Under the pieces are notes generated by a model. The model had not been told where the DNA came from. It saw nothing but the letters and a program-made list of their open reading frames with translations, and searched no databases. From Mucilaginibacter defluvii (GTDB lineage: Bacteria; Bacteroidota; Bacteroidia; Sphingobacteriales; Sphingobacteriaceae): DNA of 64,000 nt. The position numbers and the translations under genes are program-made. The stretch is taken from the NCBI RefSeq assembly GCF_039543225.1, contig NZ_BAABJI010000002.1, forward strand, positions 744,001 through 808,000. Direction: 5' to 3'. Position 1 is the first letter of the stretch, and every line of letters begins with the position of its first letter. Shown one piece after another: positions 55,319-63,137 of this stretch.

Positions 55319-56023
55319 ATGGCAAAAAAGAATTTGATAGGCGAAACTTGCAATTGTTTTTTATGCAAATACAGTCTAAAGGAGTGGCAGGCAGCCATTA
55401 ACACAAATAAAAAGAGCTTTAAAGTAAAAAAAGGCGAAAAAATATTTAAAGAAGGCGATCCGGTAACAGGAGTTTACTTTGTTCACTCCGGAACTGTTAA
55501 AGTTTACAAACGGTGGGATGCTGAAAAGGAATTGATTATACGCTTCGCTAAGGACGGAGCCATACTGGGCCACCGTGGCCTTGGTGGCGATGCCATTTAT
55601 CCCGTATCAGCGGCAGCTTTGGAGCCCGGCGTTGTTTGCTATATTGATATGGATTTTTTTGAGGCGAGCCTGAAGGTAAACCCCGAATTATCATACCAGT
55701 TACTAATGTTCTTCTCCCAAGAGTTGCGCGAATCCGAAAAAAAGATGCGCAACCTGGCGCATATGCCGGTTAAAGGCCGCGTGGCAGAAGCGCTGATTCT
55801 ATTGCATAAACAATTTGGCACAACGCCCGAAGGCTACATAAGCCTCGACCTAAGCAGGCAGGATCTCGCCTCATTCGCTGGCGCTACGTATGAGACCGTT
55901 TTTCGTGTAATTAATGAGTTGGTGGCCGAAAAATTAATTACACTGTCGGGCAAAAGTATTGCTATCGCCAATTACGACGGGTTGCTACAATTAACCCAGG
56001 AAGGGCTGGCATTTTTAGTGTAG
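55319..56023 (+). CDS. Crp/Fnr-family transcription regulator with N-terminal Cys cluster
   Basis: 234 residues. The cyclic-nucleotide-binding fold includes GEKIFKEGDPVTGVYFVHSG, followed by a dimer helix and a winged helix-turn-helix SRQDLASFAGATYETVFRVI. The N terminus has Cys11, Cys13 and Cys16 (CNCFLC), an arrangement that could hold an iron-sulfur cluster in FNR-type sensors or zinc; the spacing differs from E. coli FNR. Effector (cAMP or O2) is not decided by sequence. It lies next to a receiver-cyclase operon. Confidence 0.9.
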   Translation: MAKKNLIGETCNCFLCKYSLKEWQAAINTNKKSFKVKKGEKIFKEGDPVTGVYFVHSGTVKVYKRWDAEKELIIRFAKDGAILGHRGLGGDAIYPVSAAALEPGVVCYIDMDFFEASLKVNPELSYQLLMFFSQELRESEKKMRNLAHMPVKGRVAEALILLHKQFGTTPEGYISLDLSRQDLASFAGATYETVFRVINELVAEKLITLSGKSIAIANYDGLLQLTQEGLAFLV

Positions 56024-56152
56024 ATTACTTTTATCAAGGTCGAATTGTTAAGACGAGTTGATCTTTGTGTTATATTTTCTGTTCGGCCTATCCGTTAGGA
56101 AACAAATAGTGATAATTGCGCGTTATTACTAATACCAATCTGATAGACTGAA

Positions 56153-56533
56153 ATGGTGAAGAATATTTTGATCATTGATGACCAGCCGGAGATGCTGGAA
56201 TTAATGACTGACGTGCTGACCCCTGAAGGGTTTACCGTTACCGCATTATTGTATACCGATAACATTGTACAAACCGTAAATATATACCAGCCTGACATTG
56301 TACTGCTTGATCATTTGCTGGCCGGTGTAAACGGCGGAGAGCTATGCCGTGAAATTAAAACGCATCCGTTAACCTCATCCCTGCCGGTGTTACTATTATC
56401 AGGCTATCCGCGCTTGCTCGAAGCGTTTGGCGATTATGGTTGCGACGCCTTTATATCCAAACCGTTTGATCTTGACGAACTGATCACTACCATCAAAAGC
56501 TGCCTGGACAAAAGCGCGTATGCGCACGCTTAA
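56153..56533 (+). CDS. Single-domain response regulator
   Basis: 126 residues, receiver domain only. Acidic pocket Asp9/Asp10, phospho-acceptor Asp53 in IVLLDHLL, and Lys in FISKPFDLDEL. No output domain, so it acts as a phosphorelay intermediate or by binding. It follows the Crp/Fnr gene by 129 bp and converges on the cyclase operon with a shared hairpin. Confidence 0.92.
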   Translation: MVKNILIIDDQPEMLELMTDVLTPEGFTVTALLYTDNIVQTVNIYQPDIVLLDHLLAGVNGGELCREIKTHPLTSSLPVLLLSGYPRLLEAFGDYGCDAFISKPFDLDELITTIKSCLDKSAYAHA

Positions 56534-56542
56534 ATAAGGTAT

Positions 56543-56574
56543 TATACGAGGTGTTTATTCAAGCACCTCGTATA
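56543..56574. terminator. Hairpin at the convergent receiver/cyclase ends
   Basis: TATACGAGGTG (56543-56553) pairs with CACCTCGTATA (56564-56574), 11 bp. It overlaps the 3' end of the cyclase gene. There is no clear T-run on either strand. Confidence 0.4.
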
Positions 56575-57598
56575 TAGTTACCGGTTTAGCCTTATTTTTC
56601 AAAACCACATCACCTATTTTTTCGCAATTGAAGGATTCCTTCGCCTTTTCGTAAGTGGCTTCATTTATCAATATCTGCCCCTCTTTGGCGGTGGATTGTA
56701 AGCGCTGAGCGACATTAACGATATCACCTATTACCGTATAATCGAGCCTTTTGAGCGATGCAGAACCGATATTGCCCGACACTACTTCTCCTGAATTAAT
56801 ACCTACAGAAACACCTGGCTTATACTTACGTTCGCCAGCGTCAATTTCTTCTGCCGACCGTATCTGATCGCGAACGGTTATCGCGGCATCAATGGCTCGA
56901 TCAAGGTGGTAATTACCTCTGAAAACAGCCATAACCGCATCACCCATAAATTTATCTACATGGCCACCCTGCGCAATTATCTCTTTCACAATCTTATCAA
57001 ACAATCCGTTCAACAGGTTGATAACCGTGTTTGGCGGTACCTGTTCAGTAAGCGCGGTAAAGCCACATATGTCAATAAACATCACGGTTGCATCAACCTG
57101 CTCATTGGTTAATAAGCTATTTTCAAACTCTTTGTGCGTCATAAAGTTGAGCACATTTTCGTCAACATACATTTTAAGTATGTTATTCTCTTTAATAGCC
57201 TTTATGGTTTCCTGCAGCTGCTTAACATGTTGTATGGTTTTTTGCATGGTTAAGTCCAGGTCGTCAAAATCAACCGGCTTACAAACAAAATCAAACGCCC
57301 CACGATTCATTGCCGTACGGATGTTTTGCATGTCTCCGTAAGCAGATACCACAACGGCCTTTAGCGTTGGGTTAGCCTCGGGCAAATGCGAAAGCAGCGT
57401 AAGCCCATCCATTACAGGCATATTAATATCGCTTAAAATAATGTCAAGGTCAGGGTGTTCCTTCACTTTTTCAAGCGCCTCGGCACCATTTTGCGCGAAA
57501 ACAAACTCGTAGATATTCTCTCTTATCTTGCGGCGAAACTTTTGTTTTACCAGTAGTTCCAAATCCGCTTCATCGTCAACTACCAGAATTTTGGCCAT
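56555..57598 (-). CDS. Response regulator with class III adenylyl cyclase domain
   Basis: 347 residues. Receiver (1-120) with Asp57 in ILSDINMP, a coiled linker (about 120-165), then a class III cyclase domain. Metal Asp176 (FIDICGF) and Asp220 (FMGDAVMAVF), adenine-selecting Lys216 and Thr288 (in YTVIGD), and transition-state Asn295 and Arg299 (VNVAQR) are present. The Lys/Thr pair predicts ATP as substrate and cAMP as product, as in CyaC-type cyclases. Its ATG overlaps the stop of the preceding receiver gene by one base, so synthesis is coupled. Confidence 0.93.
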   Translation of the reverse strand: MAKILVVDDEADLELLVKQKFRRKIRENIYEFVFAQNGAEALEKVKEHPDLDIILSDINMPVMDGLTLLSHLPEANPTLKAVVVSAYGDMQNIRTAMNRGAFDFVCKPVDFDDLDLTMQKTIQHVKQLQETIKAIKENNILKMYVDENVLNFMTHKEFENSLLTNEQVDATVMFIDICGFTALTEQVPPNTVINLLNGLFDKIVKEIIAQGGHVDKFMGDAVMAVFRGNYHLDRAIDAAITVRDQIRSAEEIDAGERKYKPGVSVGINSGEVVSGNIGSASLKRLDYTVIGDIVNVAQRLQSTAKEGQILINEATYEKAKESFNCEKIGDVVLKNKAKPVTIYEVLE

Positions 57599-57981
57599 TA
57601 TTCAGCAAGGTTTTTAAGTTTTTGTTTAAGCAGATCAAAATCAAGCGGCTTGGTTAAAAAATCATCGGCGCCTTTGTCCATTGCCTGCCTGTAATTTTCC
57701 TCATCGCCATAAGCGGTTACCATCATTACAACGGGTGGTGGCGGCGGGTCGCCAAAATCTTCACGTATATGGCCCAGCAATTCAATACCGCTCATGCCGG
57801 GCATATTAATATCCGAAAGGATAAGCACCACTTCCGAATGTTTATCTTCCAGATATTTTAATGCATCTTCTCCCGAAAGGGCAAAATCAAACTCAACTTC
57901 CTGGTTACGTATCTCTTTGCGGAAGCGCTGCAAGAAAAGCGGTTGTACGTCCGCTTCATCATCAACAACCAATATTTTCAT
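57598..57981 (-). CDS. Single-domain response regulator
   Basis: 127 residues. Asp8/Asp9 in VVDDEA, phospho-acceptor Asp57 in ILSDINMPG, and Lys in FLTKPLD. Similar to the receiver part of the next gene (both ILSDINMP), suggesting duplication. A Pro-rich stretch DPPPPPVV lies in the beta4 region. It is 14 bp after the histidine kinase and overlaps the cyclase gene by one base. Confidence 0.92.
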   Translation of the reverse strand: MKILVVDDEADVQPLFLQRFRKEIRNQEVEFDFALSGEDALKYLEDKHSEVVLILSDINMPGMSGIELLGHIREDFGDPPPPPVVMMVTAYGDEENYRQAMDKGADDFLTKPLDFDLLKQKLKNLAE

Positions 57982-57995
57982 AAGAAGCTATAAAA

Positions 57996-59315
57996 TTAAC
58001 TATTTTTTGCTGATAGCGGTAAACTGATCATGAACTCGGTGTATTCGCCTTCTTTACTTTGCACGTCAATTTTACCGTTATGGCCCTTTACTATGATATC
58101 ATAGCTTAAAGATAAGCCCAGCCCCGTACCCTCGCCTGTTGGCTTGGTAGTAAAAAACGGCTGCATAATTTTATCCTTTATATGCTCGGGAATGCCGGTA
58201 CCGTTATCACGCACAAAAATCTCTATCATGCCGCGCTTCAACAACGTCGCTACCTCAACAACCGGTTTATATTTGGGATCGCCTTGCTTAACTTTTTGCT
58301 GTGTGGCGTAAAAAGCATTGGTAAATAAATTCAGCAATACGCGGCCAACATCCTGCGGTACAACTTCAACCGTAGGCAGGTTTTCGCTGAAACGGGTGAG
58401 AAGTTCGGCGTTGAATGATTTATCTTTGGCGCGTAATCCGTGGTAGGCCAGGCGCAGATATTCATCGGCCAGCTTATTAACGTCTGTAGCCTCTTTAATA
58501 TTGGTACTTTGTCGGCTATGCTGTAACATGCCCTTCACAATACCATCAGCGCGTTTACCGTGGTGGCGTATCTTTTCCAGGTTTTGCTTGATATCAGCTG
58601 CTATGGCAAGCGCTTCGTCCTTATCTCCTTTGGCAAGTTCTTCTTCCATCTCCTCGATCAGCTCTGCGCTTACTTCCGAGAAATTATTGACGAAGTTGAG
58701 GGGATTCTGTATCTCGTGAGCAATACCCGCGGTAAGTTCACCCAGAGATGCCATTTTTTCTGATTGAATTAACTGTGCCTGCGTGGCCTTCAATTCCTTA
58801 ACCAAATCCTGTAGTTCATTACGCTGATTGGTAAGCTCAGATGTACGTTCGGCCACAATGGCTTCCAGTTCATCCTTTTTTACCGACATCATACGTAGTT
58901 CTTGCTGTTGTTTCTTGGTGCTTGCCCAGCGCGCGAATATCCACACAAAGGCCAGCAATACGCCTATCTGAAAATAATCTTCATAATCACCATAAAATTC
59001 TGGCGCTACCAGGTCTAAAAAAGCATCCAGAAAACCCATTACAACCAGCGGTATGTGGGTATTGATGAACCCACGCAGCGGTTGAAAGTCGGGCTCTTTA
59101 AGTGTGTATGCCACAATAGCGCCCAAAATAAACGGCCCCAGGAAAGGCGTCACAACATCCGGCATAATTCTGCCAAAAACAAAAAATGAAATTACCACAC
59201 CGATGGCTGACCATCGAAGCAACGCATTCCATTTATCAAACAGCTCGGTAAATTTTACGGAGGTGCGTAAACGAGTTAAGAGCAAAAAAGCGCCCAGGTA
59301 AACAAAAAAATACAT
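57996..59315 (-). CDS. Membrane sensor histidine kinase
   Basis: 439 residues. Several hydrophobic N-terminal segments (about 1-18, 35-50, 55-75, 88-105, 113-132) with almost no extracellular loop, a coiled coil (about 135-190), HisKA with His200 in GIAHEIQNPLNF, and an ATPase domain with NLFTNAFYA (N box), DNGTGIP (G1) and GTGLGLSLSYDI (G2). First gene of the kinase-receiver-receiver-cyclase operon. The sensory cue is probably membrane-related, but not readable. Confidence 0.93.
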   Translation of the reverse strand: MYFFVYLGAFLLLTRLRTSVKFTELFDKWNALLRWSAIGVVISFFVFGRIMPDVVTPFLGPFILGAIVAYTLKEPDFQPLRGFINTHIPLVVMGFLDAFLDLVAPEFYGDYEDYFQIGVLLAFVWIFARWASTKKQQQELRMMSVKKDELEAIVAERTSELTNQRNELQDLVKELKATQAQLIQSEKMASLGELTAGIAHEIQNPLNFVNNFSEVSAELIEEMEEELAKGDKDEALAIAADIKQNLEKIRHHGKRADGIVKGMLQHSRQSTNIKEATDVNKLADEYLRLAYHGLRAKDKSFNAELLTRFSENLPTVEVVPQDVGRVLLNLFTNAFYATQQKVKQGDPKYKPVVEVATLLKRGMIEIFVRDNGTGIPEHIKDKIMQPFFTTKPTGEGTGLGLSLSYDIIVKGHNGKIDVQSKEGEYTEFMISLPLSAKNS

Positions 59316-59498
59316 ATCGAAATAAAGCAGGCCGGTTAATGATCATGGCTGGCTACCAAATATAACATTTCCGTTTATTAAACCATTACAGCCTATAAAT
59401 AGAAACATTTGAATATATTAGCCTTGAATTTGAAGTATTGCTATTAAACCTTGTTTTGGGGGATTTGCAATGCGAATTTATAAGTACACATTTTACAG

Positions 59499-60362
59499 AT
59501 GAAGAACCTGCCACGTTGGTTAATTGACACGGTTTACACAGTTTTAGGTATATTATTTTGCGGTTTCGCGCTCAAAAGCTTTATGATACCCAATAAGTTT
59601 TTTGATGGCGGGGTAACCGGCATGGCGCTGCTTATACATGAGCTTTACCACTTAAATATAGCCTATGTAATTGTGCTGGCCAACGTACCTTTCATTATAA
59701 TGGGTATGTACCAGGTAAACCGTGTGTTCGCTTTCCGTACGGTGGCGGCTATACTTGGTTTGGGGTTGTGTTTGCTTTACGTTCCGTACGAGCCTATAAC
59801 CTCAGACAAATTGCTGGTTTCCATTTTTGGCGGGGTGTTTATGGGTATAGGCGTGGGTTTGGCTATACGTGGCGGATGCGCGCTGGACGGTATTGAAGTG
59901 TTGGCCCTATACACCGGGAAACGCATCAGCTTTACTATCAGCGAAATCATCCTCGGCATCAACATCGTGATTTTCCTGATCGCGGCTATTGAGGTAACGC
60001 TGCCAACAGCTTTATATTCGATACTAACCTACTACACCGCATCGCGAACCATCAACTTTGTTATAGAAGGTTTGGAGGAATATACCGGCGTAACCATTAT
60101 ATCGTCGGAAAGTGAAGAGGTGAAGCGTCGTTTGGTGATGGAATTAGGCCGTGGTATCACCGTTTACAAAGGCGAACGCGGCTTTTTGAAGGAAAGCTTT
60201 GATGTAAGCCACCCGGTTGATATTGTTTATACCGTAGTTACCCGCCTTGAAGTTAGGCGACTGCGCAACCTGGTGCATGATATTGACTCAAAGGCGTTTG
60301 TATTTACCAGTACCATTAAAGAGGCTGCCGGCGGCGTGCTTAAACGCCGGGCAAGGCACTAA
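59499..60362 (+). CDS. YitT-family membrane protein (DUF2179)
   Basis: 287 residues. Membrane segments cover about 10-200, starting IDTVYTVLGILFCGFALKSF, with FFDGGVTGMALLI. The C-terminal DUF2179 domain (about 205-275) contains VKRRLVMELGRGITVYKGERG. Function in most species is unknown, though homologues have been linked to membrane transport. It ends in a 4-base overlap with the convergent gene at 60359. Confidence 0.9.
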   Translation: MKNLPRWLIDTVYTVLGILFCGFALKSFMIPNKFFDGGVTGMALLIHELYHLNIAYVIVLANVPFIIMGMYQVNRVFAFRTVAAILGLGLCLLYVPYEPITSDKLLVSIFGGVFMGIGVGLAIRGGCALDGIEVLALYTGKRISFTISEIILGINIVIFLIAAIEVTLPTALYSILTYYTASRTINFVIEGLEEYTGVTIISSESEEVKRRLVMELGRGITVYKGERGFLKESFDVSHPVDIVYTVVTRLEVRRLRNLVHDIDSKAFVFTSTIKEAAGGVLKRRARH

Positions 60363-60685
60363 GCGTGATTAACAATAAACCCTGCTATCTGCTGTTGCTC
60401 GTGCTCGGTTAACAAATCGCCTTTGAATGTCCAGCTACCATCAATAAAAGTAATTTTACCCAGATAATCCGGATTAAGTTCATCAGGTATATCCGTGTTA
60501 CTTTCGGTAGTTTCCAGCGGTTCGGTAAACAAAAAACTTTCGTTATCGGTTGCGTTTTTCAGCAAGCGGTAAACGCCGGTATCGGTAAGCTCGCCGCTAT
60601 CATCGCGCTTTAATATAGGCTCAATAATTATTTTTCTGACAGTTCCGTTATCTGCGGATGTTTTGAATGCTACGGGGTTGATCAT
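60359..60685 (-). CDS. Conserved hypothetical protein
   Basis: 108 residues, acidic, rich in Thr/Glu/Asp, with DELNPDYLGKITFIDGSWTF as the only distinctive segment. No signal peptide. Not recognised. It lies 52 bp after the molybdopterin oxidoreductase and may belong to its transcript. Confidence 0.75.
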   Translation of the reverse strand: MINPVAFKTSADNGTVRKIIIEPILKRDDSGELTDTGVYRLLKNATDNESFLFTEPLETTESNTDIPDELNPDYLGKITFIDGSWTFKGDLLTEHEQQQIAGFIVNHA

Positions 60686-60737
60686 GATTAGTCTGTTTAA
60701 TTTATTAACCGCAAATACCGGCCATCTGTTTTAACAG

Positions 60738-61433
60738 TTAATCACTGTAACGATCATTGCGCCAAGGATAAGCCGTGTTTGAATAGCCCCGCTCCTCCCA
60801 AAAACCTAATTTGTCGGCAGATAAAAACTCAATGCGCTTTATCCATTTCGCGCCCTTCCAGGCGTAAAGCTGGGGGGTGATCATGCGTACCGGGCCACCA
60901 TGCTCATGCGGCAGCGGCTGACCTTCGTAGGTATGTACTAATAATACATCCGGCTTCAAAGCTTCCTGTAATGATACATTGGTGGTATAGGTATCATAAC
61001 CATAGCACATAATATGTGTTGCCGTTTCTTTTGGATGAACTAACGCAGCCAGATCAAGCAGGCTTACGCCTTTCCAGTGCATGTTGAGTTTTGACCAGGT
61101 AGTTACACAATGAAAGTCAGATGTATCCCTGGTTTGCGGCAGATCCATAAACTGTTTCCACGTTAACCGCACCGGATTTTCTACCTCACCATCAATAGTT
61201 AAACGCCACCTGTCTAAAGGAACATTAGGTTGATAACCGAGGTCAAGCACCGGCCATTTTGAGGTTGCTGTTTGCCCTATCGGGATCACGGGCATACCGT
61301 GCCTGTTGGGTTCGCCCGAGCCTTTGGGTTTATCGTCGGCAACGGATGGTGTGTTGCGCATCTGTTCCTCAAAACGCGCTTTCAGTTTCATGCGGGCCTC
61401 AATTATGCGGTTAAGCTTATCCTGATCTTCCAT
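60738..61433 (-). CDS. Sulfite oxidase-like molybdopterin oxidoreductase
   Basis: 231 residues. The molybdopterin domain of the sulfite oxidase/YedY family: DRWRLTIDGEVENPVRLTW, Cys109 in DFHCVTTWS as the molybdenum ligand, and GGPVRMITPQLYAWKGAKWI. There is no Tat signal, unlike YedY (MsrP), so it is cytoplasmic. Substrate unknown. The gene starts 11 bp after a Crp/Fnr-type regulator. Confidence 0.88.
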   Translation of the reverse strand: MEDQDKLNRIIEARMKLKARFEEQMRNTPSVADDKPKGSGEPNRHGMPVIPIGQTATSKWPVLDLGYQPNVPLDRWRLTIDGEVENPVRLTWKQFMDLPQTRDTSDFHCVTTWSKLNMHWKGVSLLDLAALVHPKETATHIMCYGYDTYTTNVSLQEALKPDVLLVHTYEGQPLPHEHGGPVRMITPQLYAWKGAKWIKRIEFLSADKLGFWEERGYSNTAYPWRNDRYSD

Positions 61434-61444
61434 AGCGATTGTTT

Positions 61445-62032
61445 TTACTTCTCTGCCCGCAAAAGTTTTGCCATCATCCGGCTAAAAAACTCCGGTGTAA
61501 CGCCTATGTAGGCGGCGATATCCTTTTTTGGTAATTGATGTATTAACGTTGGGTACCTGCGGCAAAAGTTATTGTAACGCTCTTCGGCCGGTAAACTCAA
61601 GTTATCCATCAATCTTTGCTGGTAAGCTACCAGTGAATTTTCGGTTATAATTCTGAAAAACCGTTCAAATTTAGGCACTTCGTGATATAAAAGTTCCTGC
61701 TTTACTTTGGAGAGCAGTAATATTTCGGTAGGCTCAATGGCATCGATATTTAAAGTACCGGGCTTTTGGCTAAGCAAACTGTACATATCGGCTATCCACC
61801 AACCCGCGGGGGCAAAATTCATTACATGCTCCAGCCCGTTCTCATCAACCGTATAGCCCCGCAGGCAGCCGCTGTTCACAAAAGCTGAATATTTGCAAAC
61901 CTCAAATTCCTTCAATAAAAACTGCTTGCGTGTAAGCTCCTTTGGATGCAGCAGGCTTAAAAAATACTCCCTTTCTTCATCGGTAAGGCCAATGTATTTG
62001 CCAATGCTTTTCAGTATCAGATCGGTTGACAT
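61445..62032 (-). CDS. Crp/Fnr-family transcription regulator
   Basis: 195 residues. Cyclic-nucleotide-binding domain (about 20-115) with the pattern GLTDEEREYFLSLL, a short helix, and an HTH near AAYIGVTPEFFSRMMAKL. This is the common Bacteroidota Crp-like type that regulates nearby genes and often lacks a canonical cAMP pocket. It has no N-terminal Cys cluster. It stands at the head of a two- or three-gene operon with the molybdopterin enzyme. Confidence 0.88.
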   Translation of the reverse strand: MSTDLILKSIGKYIGLTDEEREYFLSLLHPKELTRKQFLLKEFEVCKYSAFVNSGCLRGYTVDENGLEHVMNFAPAGWWIADMYSLLSQKPGTLNIDAIEPTEILLLSKVKQELLYHEVPKFERFFRIITENSLVAYQQRLMDNLSLPAEERYNNFCRRYPTLIHQLPKKDIAAYIGVTPEFFSRMMAKLLRAEK

Positions 62033-62085
62033 AGATAGTAATCGCGATAAAAACGCAATATACCACTAAAAGCGCCTCCGTTGAT

Positions 62086-62442
62086 CTAAAAAATAATGAA
62101 CAGCGAACTACGTACCTGCGCTTTCAAGTTGCGGCTGCGGTGGCCTTTGCCCTCGGTATCTTCCATCAGCAACACCTCCCCTGCCGCAAACTGCCGCTTT
62201 TCGCCGGTTGATGTCTCGATTTCCACACCGCCATCAAGCAGCACAACGTACTGCCTTTGCGGTGCAGCATGAAAATCATCATAAGTGGGTACTACTTTAC
62301 GGAAGATCAGCTCCTTTACCCCCACCTTTTCCGAGAAATAACCTATCGGCCCGCCCTCATGCAACGGATAATATACTTCATCAAAACGGCTGTCGCCATT
62401 TTCATCGGCATAAACCCGGGTTACTTTAAATGCTTCCATCAT
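62086..62442 (-). CDS. Cupin-like protein
   Basis: 118 residues from MMEAFKVTR at about 62442; a start at 62457 adds five residues. The cupin fold is suggested by RQYVVLLDGGVEIETSTGEKRQF and GEVLLMEDTEGKGHRS, although the usual His/Glu metal ligands are only partly present. Probably a small metal- or ligand-binding protein. It lies between the Crp/Fnr operon and the hydrolase. Confidence 0.72.
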   Translation of the reverse strand: MMEAFKVTRVYADENGDSRFDEVYYPLHEGGPIGYFSEKVGVKELIFRKVVPTYDDFHAAPQRQYVVLLDGGVEIETSTGEKRQFAAGEVLLMEDTEGKGHRSRNLKAQVRSSLFIIF

Positions 62443-62510
62443 TTTAATATTTATCATACTTACGAAACTGCATCGATGTACAAAATGCCAGCAGCCTGTC
62501 GCGCAATCTT

Positions 62511-63134
62511 TTAATGAAACACATATTGATTAGCCAGATCAATTTCCTGCTGAATAATGGTATGCGGACGGCCTTTGAATATCGTCACATTCACATCAGC
62601 ATTTAGTTTTTTCAGCAGTTCCACACTTTCCTCAACCCTGGTTAAGGGTACATGCGGGTCAGGGTCGCCGGTGGTTATCAGTATTGGAGTTCCGTTAAAA
62701 CTGCCAGTATATTTGCCTGCATCAAACTGCGGGCCTATCAAGCCGCCGGTAAAAGCTACCGCGCCACCATATTTTTTGGCATTAAGGGCGATATACTCCA
62801 AGGTTAAACACGCCCCTTGCGAGAATCCTGCGAAATAAATTTTTTCGGCAGGGATGCCTTTACTGATGATCTCGTCAACCAGTTCACCAATCACCTCAAT
62901 GGCCGAGTTAAGCGCGGGCTGGTTTTGCTCGTCAGCCGCCATAAAACTGTATGGGTACCAGCTATGGTTGCTGGCCTGCGGCGCGTAAATGGCCAGATCT
63001 TCTGTATTTAATTCATCAGCCAGACTGATGATATTTTCTGCCGAGCCGCCCCTGCCATGTATCATGATCAGGGCACCGCCGGCTTCGGCAATTGGTTTGC
63101 CGGCGGTGATATATTGTTTATGATGTGTGTACAT
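62511..63134 (-). CDS. Alpha/beta hydrolase, phospholipase/carboxylesterase type (MhqD-like)
   Basis: 207 residues. Oxyanion region IHGRGG, nucleophile Ser105 in GFSQGA, catalytic Asp in TTGDPDPHVPL and His in GRPHTII. It resembles the short hydrolase MhqD of Bacillus, which sits with a glyoxalase-fold dioxygenase and protects against quinones. It starts 3 nt after the glyoxalase-family gene, matching that pairing. Confidence 0.87.
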   Translation of the reverse strand: MYTHHKQYITAGKPIAEAGGALIMIHGRGGSAENIISLADELNTEDLAIYAPQASNHSWYPYSFMAADEQNQPALNSAIEVIGELVDEIISKGIPAEKIYFAGFSQGACLTLEYIALNAKKYGGAVAFTGGLIGPQFDAGKYTGSFNGTPILITTGDPDPHVPLTRVEESVELLKKLNADVNVTIFKGRPHTIIQQEIDLANQYVFH

Positions 63135-63137
63135 TAC

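Noticed and set aside
56153-57981. Mobile or recently transferred signalling island
   Set aside because: No flanking repeats, integrase, tRNA target or base-composition change relative to neighbours.
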